Of a DNA stretch of 5,427 bases, positions 1-5,427 are shown piece by piece. The notes beneath the pieces were generated by a model. It made no database searches, was not told the DNA's origin, and saw nothing but the letters and a program-made list of their open reading frames with translations. Source of the DNA: Flavobacterium sp. (GTDB taxonomy: Bacteria; Bacteroidota; Bacteroidia; Flavobacteriales; Flavobacteriaceae). Where the stretch lies: the NCBI RefSeq assembly GCF_021151785.1, contig NZ_JAGKWP010000132.1, forward strand, positions 1-5,427, read 5' to 3'. The translations under genes were made by a program, and so were the position numbers. Within the stretch, counting starts at the first letter, position 1, and every line of letters starts with the position of its first letter.

Positions 1-11
1 ATTTGAAATTA

Positions 12-19
12 TATATTTG
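12..19 (+). promoter_or_regulatory. Bacteroidota -7 promoter element for secDF
   Basis: TATATTTG is an exact match to the Bacteroidota -7 consensus TAnnTTTG. It would place the transcription start near position 23 and give a leader of about 30 nt that is A-rich and has no Shine-Dalgarno sequence, which is usual in this phylum. The matching -33 element would lie before the window, so only half of the promoter can be judged. The same 8-mer recurs upstream of the acyltransferase gene. In so AT-rich a genome the box can occur by chance; its position before a start codon is the main support. Confidence 0.55.
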
Positions 20-54
20 TCCGTTTTAAAAAAAATAACTAAATATTAACTATA

Positions 55-3042
55 ATGCAGAACAAAGGACTAATTAAATTCTTTGCTATCATTTTCACTC
101 TAGTGAGTGTTTATCAGTTATCATTCACATTTGTAGCAAATGGAGTGGCTGAAGATGCAAAAACTTTTGCGAAAGGTGATACTAAAAAAGAATTAGCGTA
201 TTTGGATTCAATTGGTAAAAAAGATGTGATGAGTTTAGGATTCACTAAGTTTACCTACAATGAAGTAAGAGAAAAACAAATTAACAAAGGTCTAGACCTT
301 GAAGGTGGTATTAACGTAATCTTACAAGTATCAGTAAAAGATATCTTGAAAGGTTTAGCTAATGATTCAAAAAATCCTACTTTCAACAGAGCTTTAGATA
401 GAGCTTCTAAAGAACAAAAAGGAAATCAATCGTTTTTAGATGCGTTTTTTGACGCCTTTGAAGCTGAGTCAAATGGAACTTTAAAATTAGCTTCTAATGA
501 GGTCTTCTACAATAGAAATTTGGAGGGTGAAATCAAATTAGGAATGACTGATGACCAAGTTAAGGTTGTTCTTAGAAAAAAAGTAGCTGAATCAGTAGAA
601 AGTGCTTATGGTGTATTAAGAGAGCGTATTGATAAATTTGGTGTTGTTCAACCTAATATTCAAAAATTAGGTGAGTCTGGTAGAATCTTAGTTGAATTGC
701 CAGGTGCAAAAGATATTGATCGTATTAAAAACTTATTGCAATCAACAGCTCAGTTAGAGTTTTGGGAAACATATAAAGTTGAAGAATTAGGGAATTTCTT
801 TGTAGCTGCTAATGATGCTTTAAAGAAAACTGAGACAAAATCTGCTAATACAACTTCAGTAGATACAACTGCTAAAGCTAAAGAAACTAAATCTACTAAG
901 GTTGAAGATTTGTTGACTGACAATAAGAAAACTAATAAAAAAGGTACTGAAGATTTAGGACCTTTATTTAGTAAAATTGTAATGCCAGGTCAACAAGGAG
1001 CACCATATGTTGCTGTCTTTAATGTGAAAGATACAGCAAAAATAAATTCTTATTTAAATAGACAAGATATCAGAGCATTATTACCAGTTGCTAATGCAAG
1101 ATTTGTGTGGGGTAAAACTTCTAGTAAGACACCTGAATTTACAGAATTATATGTTTTAAAAGGTACTTCAGATGGTGTTCCACCATTAAGTGGTGGAGTT
1201 ATCGTTGAGGCAAAAGATACTTATGACCAGTTTGGTAAACCTGCTGTTAGTATGCAGATGAATCCAGTTGGTGCAAGAAAATGGGAAGAAATAACTGGAA
1301 ATGTTTCTAAGCAAGGTAATGCTATTGCTATTGTATTAGACAATCAGGTATATTCTGCTCCAGGTGTGAGTAAAGGAGCAATCTCTGGAGGACAATCTGA
1401 AATTTCAGGAAACTTCACTATTGCTGAGACTAAAGATTTAGCAAACGTACTAAGAGCAGGTAAATTACCAGCTAAAGCGGAAATTGTACAATCAGAAGTA
1501 GTAGGTCCATCTTTAGGACAAGAGGCTATTGATAATGGTATTTTGTCTTCATTAGTAGGATTGTTATTAGTTTCATTATGGATGGTAATTTATTATGGTA
1601 GAGCAGGTTGGTATGCTAATGTTGCTTTAGCTGTAAACTTAATTTTGATTTTCGGAGCTATGGCTAGTTTCCCTGGAGGATTTGTGTTAACATTACCAGG
1701 TATTGCGGGTATTGTATTGACTATGGGAACAGCTGTTGATGCTAACATTATTATTTATGAAAGAGCTAAAGAAGAGCTACGCGAAGGTAAATCTCTAGAC
1801 AATGCTGTTATTGCTGCATTTGGTTGGAAAGGAGCTATGCGTTCTATTATCGATGCAAACGTTACTCACGTATTGACAGGATTAATTTTATTTATCTTCG
1901 GTAATGGACCAATTAAAGGTTTTGCAACAACTTTACTAATTGGTATTTTTACTTCATTATTTACCTCTATTTTCATTGCTCGTTTCTTCATTGATAGAGA
2001 TATAATTAAAGGTAGGTCATTAATGTTCTCTACTGCAATGACTAAAAACTGGTTTACAGGATTTAATTTTGATTTCTTAAAAATTAAGAAGATTTCATAT
2101 ACATTCTCAACAATTGTGGTTATAGGAAGTTGTGTTTCTTTTTATTTTAATGGATTTGACCAAGGGATTGATTTTGTTGGAGGTAGAACATTCCAAGTGA
2201 AATTTGATAAGCCTGTTAATCCAGAAGAAGTAAAAGAAGTTCTAGCATCTAAAGATGTATTTGAAAGTGCTGAGGCTAAAACATTTGGTAATACTTCTCA
2301 ATTAAAGATTACTACCAAATATAAAATTCAAGAAGAGAATGCCACTGTTGATAAAGAAGTAAATGAGAAATTATATAATGCATTAAAAAAATTCTATGCT
2401 AAACAAATTTCTTATGAAGAGTTTATTAATACAAATGAAGGTAAAAATATTGGTGTAGTACAAGCTGTAAAAGTTGGACCAGCTGTAGCTGAGGATATTA
2501 AAACTAATGCTTATTGGGCCGTAATTGGGGCTATGATTGTTGTTTGTTTATACTTAGTTGTTTCTTTCCGTAAATATCAATATTCATTAGGTGCTATTGC
2601 AGCTGTAGCTCACGACGTTATTTTTGTATTAGGTGTTTATTCCTTATTATACAAGTATATGCCATTCCACATGGAAATAGATCAGCATTTTATTGCAGCC
2701 ATCTTGACTGTTATTGGATATTCTATGAATGATACGGTAATTGTTTTTGATAGAGTTCGTGAATTCTTAGGCGGAGCTACTCATCATGGTAGTTTCAATA
2801 AAATTGTAAATGATTCAATTAACACAACATTATCTCGTACATTGAATACTTCATTGACTATGATTTTAGTTTTAGCTATTATGTTTGTTTTTGGAGGTGA
2901 TTCAATCAGAGGATTTATCTTTGCTATGTTAGTAGGTATTGTGATTGGTACATATTCTTCATTATTTATTGCAACGCCAGTATTAGTTGATACTATTTCA
3001 TCTGATGATAAAAAGCATATTGAAGAAGAGCATAATGCTTAA
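55..3042 (+). CDS. secDF: Protein translocase subunit SecDF (fused SecD-SecF)
   Basis: This 995-residue inner-membrane protein is a natural SecD-SecF fusion. In characterised homologues SecDF works with SecYEG, using the proton-motive force to pull exported proteins out on the periplasmic side. The SecD half has TM1 (about 7-29), GLDLEGG (79-85), a large periplasmic P1 region (about 30-495), then five membrane segments between about 497 and 645, with GTAVDANIIIYER (558-570) carrying D562, the likely equivalent of the proton-relay Asp340 of Thermus SecDF. The SecF half starts near 660: TM about 681-699, GIDFVGGR (704-711), a periplasmic P4 region to about 815, then TMs to 973, with GYSMNDTVIVFDR (888-900; D893) and SRTLNTS (927-933; R928), the likely partners of Asp637 and Arg671. 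All key motifs are intact. It is longer than Thermus SecDF, mainly because P1 is larger and contains a Thr/Lys-rich linker (about 257-300). The start at 55 leaves a normal short N-terminus before TM1. It is followed by a strong terminator and appears monocistronic here. Confidence 0.97.
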   Translation: MQNKGLIKFFAIIFTLVSVYQLSFTFVANGVAEDAKTFAKGDTKKELAYLDSIGKKDVMSLGFTKFTYNEVREKQINKGLDLEGGINVILQVSVKDILKGLANDSKNPTFNRALDRASKEQKGNQSFLDAFFDAFEAESNGTLKLASNEVFYNRNLEGEIKLGMTDDQVKVVLRKKVAESVESAYGVLRERIDKFGVVQPNIQKLGESGRILVELPGAKDIDRIKNLLQSTAQLEFWETYKVEELGNFFVAANDALKKTETKSANTTSVDTTAKAKETKSTKVEDLLTDNKKTNKKGTEDLGPLFSKIVMPGQQGAPYVAVFNVKDTAKINSYLNRQDIRALLPVANARFVWGKTSSKTPEFTELYVLKGTSDGVPPLSGGVIVEAKDTYDQFGKPAVSMQMNPVGARKWEEITGNVSKQGNAIAIVLDNQVYSAPGVSKGAISGGQSEISGNFTIAETKDLANVLRAGKLPAKAEIVQSEVVGPSLGQEAIDNGILSSLVGLLLVSLWMVIYYGRAGWYANVALAVNLILIFGAMASFPGGFVLTLPGIAGIVLTMGTAVDANIIIYERAKEELREGKSLDNAVIAAFGWKGAMRSIIDANVTHVLTGLILFIFGNGPIKGFATTLLIGIFTSLFTSIFIARFFIDRDIIKGRSLMFSTAMTKNWFTGFNFDFLKIKKISYTFSTIVVIGSCVSFYFNGFDQGIDFVGGRTFQVKFDKPVNPEEVKEVLASKDVFESAEAKTFGNTSQLKITTKYKIQEENATVDKEVNEKLYNALKKFYAKQISYEEFINTNEGKNIGVVQAVKVGPAVAEDIKTNAYWAVIGAMIVVCLYLVVSFRKYQYSLGAIAAVAHDVIFVLGVYSLLYKYMPFHMEIDQHFIAAILTVIGYSMNDTVIVFDRVREFLGGATHHGSFNKIVNDSINTTLSRTLNTSLTMILVLAIMFVFGGDSIRGFIFAMLVGIVIGTYSSLFIATPVLVDTISSDDKKHIEEEHNA

Positions 3043-3057
3043 TCTCAATTTTAATAA

Positions 3058-3104
3058 AAACTAAAAAAAACGTCCCGAATTATTCGGGGCGTTTTTTTTA
3101 GTTT
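3058..3104. terminator. Bidirectional rho-independent terminator between secDF and the DUF4268 gene
   Basis: ACGTCCCGAA (3070-3079) pairs with TTCGGGGCGT (3083-3092) around a TTA loop, with one G-U pair. The stem is flanked by a run of eight A (3063-3070) and a run of eight T (3092-3099), so both strands read as a GC-rich hairpin followed by U residues. The inverted repeat extends further: AAACT on the left (3058-3062) matches AGTTT on the right (3100-3104). It sits between two convergent genes and should end transcription from both sides. Confidence 0.93.
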
Positions 3105-3149
3105 CAAATAATTAGAATGAATTTCAATTTTTGAAAGTTAAGGTTTATT

Positions 3150-3593
3150 TTAAGTATTAATTTCTAAATCTTTAATGTAATCTTCATGTTCATAGAAAAA
3201 TCGTTCAAATGCATCCATTTGATCATAAAAGAATGTAAAGATGGTTTCCCAATCTGATTTTCTATTTATACTCACACCAGTTAATTCTACCCAGATGCGA
3301 CTTACCACTTTGCCATTTTCCAAATAATAATTGCGCTCAAAGATAGCTTCAGGTATAAACTCTTCTAATAAAATATCTTTTAAAGATTCTATTTTTTCAT
3401 AATAAATCTTTCTTTTTTCTTCATCTTTTGGTTCAATTTCTAAAAGAACTTGAGCTTTTTTGTTGTCTACAAAAAACTTAAAACTAACGTCTTTTATTTT
3501 AGTATTGTATAATAACCATTTTCTTGGGTTTTCTTGACCAAAAGCGGACCAAAAATCTTTTTTCAATTGTTGAGCTTCTTCTTTACTAAACAT
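3150..3593 (-). CDS. DUF4268-type protein of unknown function
   Basis: This is a 147-residue soluble protein with no signal peptide or membrane segment. It is rich in aromatic and charged residues and probably alpha/beta. It begins MFSKEEAQQLKKDFWSAFGQ, followed by PRKWLLYNTKIKDVSFKF (23-40), DNKKAQVLLEIEP (43-55), a helix around 57-78, SRIWVELTGVS (98-108), and an aromatic C-terminal helix (DAFERFFYEHEDYI, 127-140). This pattern matches stand-alone Flavobacteriaceae proteins that I recall being annotated as DUF4268; the domain is also known as the C-terminal part of larger nuclease-like proteins, but no catalytic motif is visible here and I assign no function. The frame stays open upstream to an ATG at 3695, but that extension would run over the start of the divergent Nudix gene and lacks the conserved opening, so the ATG at 3593 is preferred. 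There is no Shine-Dalgarno; the leader is A/T-rich (AATATTTAAG before ATG). It converges with secDF across a shared terminator. Confidence 0.85.
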   Translation of the reverse strand: MFSKEEAQQLKKDFWSAFGQENPRKWLLYNTKIKDVSFKFFVDNKKAQVLLEIEPKDEEKRKIYYEKIESLKDILLEEFIPEAIFERNYYLENGKVVSRIWVELTGVSINRKSDWETIFTFFYDQMDAFERFFYEHEDYIKDLEINT

Positions 3594-3618
3594 CTTAAAT
3601 ATTTTTATTAACTTTATA

Positions 3619-3625
3619 CAAAGTA
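3619..3625 (-). promoter_or_regulatory. Possible -7 element for the DUF4268 gene (minus strand)
   Basis: Read on the minus strand the sequence is TACTTTG, which resembles TAnnTTTG with the spacer shortened by one base. The start codon at 3593 lies 26 nt downstream, which would leave a leader of about 20 nt, a realistic length. No TTG-type -33 box is visible at the expected distance. The element shares its TA with the plus-strand box for the Nudix gene. The match is weak and the call rests mainly on position. Confidence 0.35.
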
Positions 3626-3631
3626 CATTTG
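3624..3631 (+). promoter_or_regulatory. Possible -7 element for the Nudix gene, abutting its start codon
   Basis: TACATTTG is an exact TAnnTTTG match that ends two bases before the ATG at 3634. If it is used, transcription would begin at or within the first codon, implying a leaderless or nearly leaderless mRNA. The alternative is that it is a chance match and the true promoter lies further upstream, inside the divergent gene. The -33 region (about 3601-3606) is T-rich but lacks a clear TTTG. Confidence 0.35.
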
Positions 3632-3633
3632 CC

Positions 3634-4278
3634 ATGAAATTTGATGCATTCATAGAATATTTGCCAAAAATAGAAAAAGAAAAATTGTTAGCCACAGATG
3701 CTCATATAAAAATGGCACCTTTGGAGCGAATTACTTATTTACAAGATGGGCATTACTTAGATAAAAATCCTAGAAATGCTGCTGTTCTGATGTTGGTATA
3801 TCCAAAAAATAAGTTGGCTCATATAGCCTTAATTGTTAGAAATACATATCCCGGAGTTCATTCTTCTCAGATTAGTTTTCCTGGAGGTAAGGAAGAAGAA
3901 AATGATTTTGATCTTGAGTGTACTGCTTTGAGAGAAACGGAGGAAGAAGTTGGTATTCCGCCTCATAGAATTAAAATAATTAGACCATTTAGTAAAATTT
4001 ATATTCCACCCAGTAATTTTTTGGTAGCACCTTTTTTAGGTTTTTCAGAGGAGAATTTGAATTTTATTCCAAATCCTGATGAGGTTAAACGTGTATTAGA
4101 GTTTCCTATAGCTTCGCTTTTAGATGAGCAAACAATAATTCAAACAAAGATGACCACTTCTTATGCTACAGATATTCAGGTTCCAGCTTTTCAAATTGAT
4201 AAATATATCGTTTGGGGCGCTACGGCAATGATCTTAAGTGAGCTAAAAGAGTTATTAAAAAATACTATCAACTCTTGA
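3634..4278 (+). CDS. Nudix hydrolase, probable CoA pyrophosphatase
   Basis: This 214-residue cytoplasmic protein belongs to the NudL/CoAse branch of the Nudix superfamily, which hydrolyses CoA, oxidised CoA or acyl-CoA to 3',5'-ADP and (acyl-)phosphopantetheine using Mg2+ or Mn2+. The CoA-specific signature region appears as LIVRNTYPGVHSSQISFPGG (residues 66-85), which ends in the HSSQ-SFPGG block typical of CoAses. The Nudix box follows: G85, D91, then REtEEEVGI (100-108), with E101, E104 and E105 as the likely metal ligands. As in E. coli NudL, as I recall it, Asp replaces the first Glu of the box and one extra residue precedes RE. Other landmarks are AHIKMAP (23-29), YIPPSNF (123-129) and VWGATAMILSEL (193-204) near the C-terminus. 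Length is normal for the family. The ATG at 3634 gives the usual N-terminus; the next Met (residue 27) would remove the conserved opening. It is divergent from the DUF4268 gene and 38 bp ahead of a co-oriented acyltransferase gene. Substrate preference is inferred from family. Confidence 0.9.
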   Translation: MKFDAFIEYLPKIEKEKLLATDAHIKMAPLERITYLQDGHYLDKNPRNAAVLMLVYPKNKLAHIALIVRNTYPGVHSSQISFPGGKEEENDFDLECTALRETEEEVGIPPHRIKIIRPFSKIYIPPSNFLVAPFLGFSEENLNFIPNPDEVKRVLEFPIASLLDEQTIIQTKMTTSYATDIQVPAFQIDKYIVWGATAMILSELKELLKNTINS

Positions 4279-4286
4279 TTTTTTAG

Positions 4287-4294
4287 TATATTTG
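4287..4294 (+). promoter_or_regulatory. Bacteroidota -7 promoter element for the acyltransferase gene
   Basis: TATATTTG, identical to the box before secDF, lies in the 38-bp gap after the Nudix stop codon. It predicts a start of transcription near 4298 and a leader of about 19 nt before the ATG at 4317. No TTG is present at the usual -33 distance. The acyltransferase gene could therefore be transcribed on its own as well as by read-through from the Nudix gene, since no terminator lies between them. Confidence 0.45.
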
Positions 4295-4316
4295 ACGCCC
4301 TTTTAACTATAAAATC

Positions 4317-5120
4317 ATGGGATTATTTAAAAGAAATCCATTCGGTCATATTTTATTTCTAAAGAAATGGTTAATTCGTTTTGCTGGTGTCTTAACGCAT
4401 CAAAGATATAGAGGTTTTAATCAGTTACAAATTGAAGGTTCAGAGATATTAAGAAATCTTCCTGATAAAAATGTTTTATTTATTTCTAATCATCAAACTT
4501 ATTTCGCTGATGTTGTAGCTATGTTTCATGTTTTTAATGCTGCTTTAAAAGGTAGAGAGAATAATATAAAAAATGTTGGATATTTGTGGCAACCTAAGTT
4601 GAATTTATATTATGTAGCAGCAAAAGAGACGATGCAAGAAGGGCTTCTACCTAGAATTTTAGCTTATGCTGGTGCTATTACAGTTGAAAGAACTTGGCGA
4701 GCTAAGGGCCAAGATGTTAAAAGAGAAGTTAATCCTAATGATACAGAAAATATTAGAGTTGCACTTGAAGATGGTTGGGTAATAACATTTCCTCAAGGTA
4801 CAACACGTTCTTTTAAACCTGTAAGAAAAGGAACCGCTCATATTATTATGCAACATAAACCCATTGTTGTTCCTATTGTAATAGATGGTTTTAGAAGATC
4901 ATTTGATAGAAAAGGATTGTTTGTAAAGAAAAAAGGAATTTTACAAACAATGGAAATTAAAGAACCATTGCGTTTCGATTTTGAAACAGAAACAGTTGAG
5001 CAAATTGTTGAGAAAATTGAATATGCAATTGAACAACATCCTTCTTTTTTAAAAGTTATTCCACAAGAAGTGATAGATGAACAACAACAATTAGATCGAG
5101 AACGTCAATGGAAATACTAA
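4317..5120 (+). CDS. PlsC-like lysophospholipid/glycerolipid acyltransferase
   Basis: This 267-residue protein has the four ordered blocks of the PlsC/LPLAT family (PF01553), which transfers acyl groups from acyl-ACP or acyl-CoA to lysophosphatidic acid or similar acceptors at the inner membrane. Block I is SNHQTYFADV (57-66; H59, D65), block II is AITVERT (120-126), block III is FPQGTTRSF (158-166), and block IV is PIVVPIVIDG (182-191). Two departures from textbook PlsC are visible: His and Asp in block I are separated by five residues, not four, and block III reads PQGTTRS where PEGTRS is usual. Both are in frame and the rest of the protein is intact, so these look like subfamily traits and not damage. 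There is no clear TM helix; the basic, hydrophobic N-terminus (FGHILFLKKWLIRFAG, 9-24) may associate with the membrane. The substrate could be 1-acyl-glycerol-3-phosphate or another lipid, including the amino-acid or sulfonolipids of Bacteroidota, so I give no gene symbol. The stop codon runs directly into a terminator. Confidence 0.88.
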   Translation: MGLFKRNPFGHILFLKKWLIRFAGVLTHQRYRGFNQLQIEGSEILRNLPDKNVLFISNHQTYFADVVAMFHVFNAALKGRENNIKNVGYLWQPKLNLYYVAAKETMQEGLLPRILAYAGAITVERTWRAKGQDVKREVNPNDTENIRVALEDGWVITFPQGTTRSFKPVRKGTAHIIMQHKPIVVPIVIDGFRRSFDRKGLFVKKKGILQTMEIKEPLRFDFETETVEQIVEKIEYAIEQHPSFLKVIPQEVIDEQQQLDRERQWKY

Positions 5121-5153
5121 AAAAAAACTCCTTACTTTAAGGAGCTTTTTTTT
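5119..5153. terminator. Bidirectional rho-independent terminator after the acyltransferase gene
   Basis: CTCCTTA (5128-5134) pairs with TAAGGAG (5138-5144) around a CTT loop. A run of nine A (5119-5127) precedes it and a run of eight T (5146-5153) follows it, so it works in principle on both strands. The A run begins inside the acyltransferase stop codon (5118-5120), and the T run overlaps the minus-strand stop codon (5152-5154) of the convergent gene, leaving only 31 bp between the two coding regions. Confidence 0.9.
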
Positions 5154-5427
5154 ATAAATCTATTTTCTTTAATTCTTTGTAATTATTTTGTAAACGTTTT
5201 AATAATATTCCATATACTAGTTTATAAAACAAATAGAAAATACTAACTAACAATACTATGACACTAAGCCCTATGCAAATTACCGCAAGTTGATATTTCT
5301 CAAATAATGGACTTAGGTTGCTGTCGTATTTTAATTGGGAAAATAAGATAATTACACCTGTTACAAATGCAATTGCTAAATTATACCAAACATAATATTT
5401 TACTATTTTTCGGGTTTCAATAATATC
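5152..5427 (-). CDS. C-terminal part of a predicted membrane protein (5' end outside the window)
   Basis: Reading the minus strand from the window edge gives an uninterrupted 91-codon frame ending in TAA at 5154-5152. It contains a hydrophobic segment at about residues 14-30 (YNLAIAFVTGVIILFSQ), a short polar loop (LKYDSNLSPLFEKYQ, 32-46), a second long hydrophobic segment (about 47-76), and a basic tail ending LQNNYKELKKIDL. There is no Met in the frame, so the start lies beyond 5427. The motif RKIVKYYVWYNLA before the first helix and the YKELKK tail resemble a family of multi-pass Flavobacteriaceae proteins that I recall being mislabelled as beta-carotene 15,15'-monooxygenase; nothing visible supports that enzyme name, and function is unknown. 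The tail is probably cytoplasmic by the positive-inside rule. It converges with the acyltransferase gene and shares its terminator. Composition matches its neighbours. Confidence 0.8.
   Translation of the reverse strand, partial: DIIETRKIVKYYVWYNLAIAFVTGVIILFSQLKYDSNLSPLFEKYQLAVICIGLSVIVLLVSIFYLFYKLVYGILLKRLQNNYKELKKIDL

Noticed and set aside
3122..3136. The small palindrome TTTCAA-TTT-TTGAAA downstream of the DUF4268 gene.
   Set aside because: It has six AT-rich pairs with only one G-C pair per arm, so it is too weak to be a terminator on its own, and a perfect symmetric terminator already lies beside it. Such matches are common by chance at this base composition.
3594..3695. A 34-codon in-frame upstream extension of the minus-strand DUF4268 gene, starting at an ATG at 3695.
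   Set aside because: It would overlap the first 62 bp of the divergent Nudix gene and lie across the promoter region, and the conserved family opening begins at MFSKEEA. The ATG at 3593 has a normal A/T-rich leader.
3886..3957. The non-canonical Nudix box (Asp for the first Glu and one extra residue before RE) as evidence of a dead enzyme.
   Set aside because: The same pattern occurs in E. coli NudL as I recall it, and the metal-binding REtEEEVGI part is intact, so this is a family feature.
4275..4277. A TTG upstream of the TATATTTG box of the acyltransferase gene, as a possible -33 element.
   Set aside because: It is only 9 nt before the -7 box, whereas Bacteroidota promoters have about 19-20 nt, and it overlaps the Nudix stop codon.
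4659..4856. A 65-codon open frame on the minus strand inside the acyltransferase gene.
   Set aside because: It is Cys/Ser/Asn-rich with no recognisable motif, lies antisense to conserved acyltransferase blocks II and III, and is explained by the coding strand's composition.
1..5427. A search for a new system: CRISPR-like repeats, tRNA or other structured RNA, insertion-sequence ends, toxin-antitoxin or defence cassettes, recoding sites.
   Set aside because: No spaced repeats, transposase fragments, target-site duplications, frameshifts or unexplained gaps over 300 bases were seen; nearly all of the window is conserved housekeeping coding sequence of uniform composition.

Overview
The window looks like ordinary chromosomal DNA from a member of the Flavobacteriaceae (Bacteroidota), close to Flavobacterium. 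The reasons are low GC with strong A/T preference at third codon positions, a single-chain SecD-SecF fusion of nearly 1000 residues, start codons with no Shine-Dalgarno sequence but A-rich leaders, and upstream boxes of the Bacteroidota -7 type (TAnnTTTG). The protein sequences also match what I recall of Flavobacterium housekeeping proteins; no database search was possible.

Layout: (1) 1-54 is a short leader with a -7 box for secDF. (2) 55-3042, plus strand, is a complete secDF. (3) 3043-3149 is a convergent gap with a strong, almost symmetric terminator. (4) 3150-3593, minus strand, is a DUF4268-type protein of unknown function. (5) 3594-3633 is a 40-bp divergent intergenic region with two overlapping -7-like boxes sharing a GTAC core. 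(6) 3634-4278, plus, is a Nudix hydrolase of the CoA pyrophosphatase type. (7) 4317-5120, plus, is a PlsC-like acyltransferase with unusual motif spacing, 38 bp downstream and with its own -7 box. (8) 5119-5153 is a compact bidirectional terminator that touches both flanking stop codons. (9) 5152-5427, minus, is the C-terminal 91 codons of a membrane protein whose start lies beyond the window.

The genes do not form one pathway. SecDF assists protein export. The Nudix enzyme probably trims CoA or acyl-CoA, and the acyltransferase probably builds phospholipid or another acylated membrane lipid, so a link through acyl-CoA/lipid metabolism is possible but is inference from adjacency only. I see no mobile element, CRISPR array, RNA gene, defence cassette or other candidate for a new system. 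The items most worth a second look are the divergent promoter core, the shifted catalytic motifs of the acyltransferase, and the two convergent terminators.
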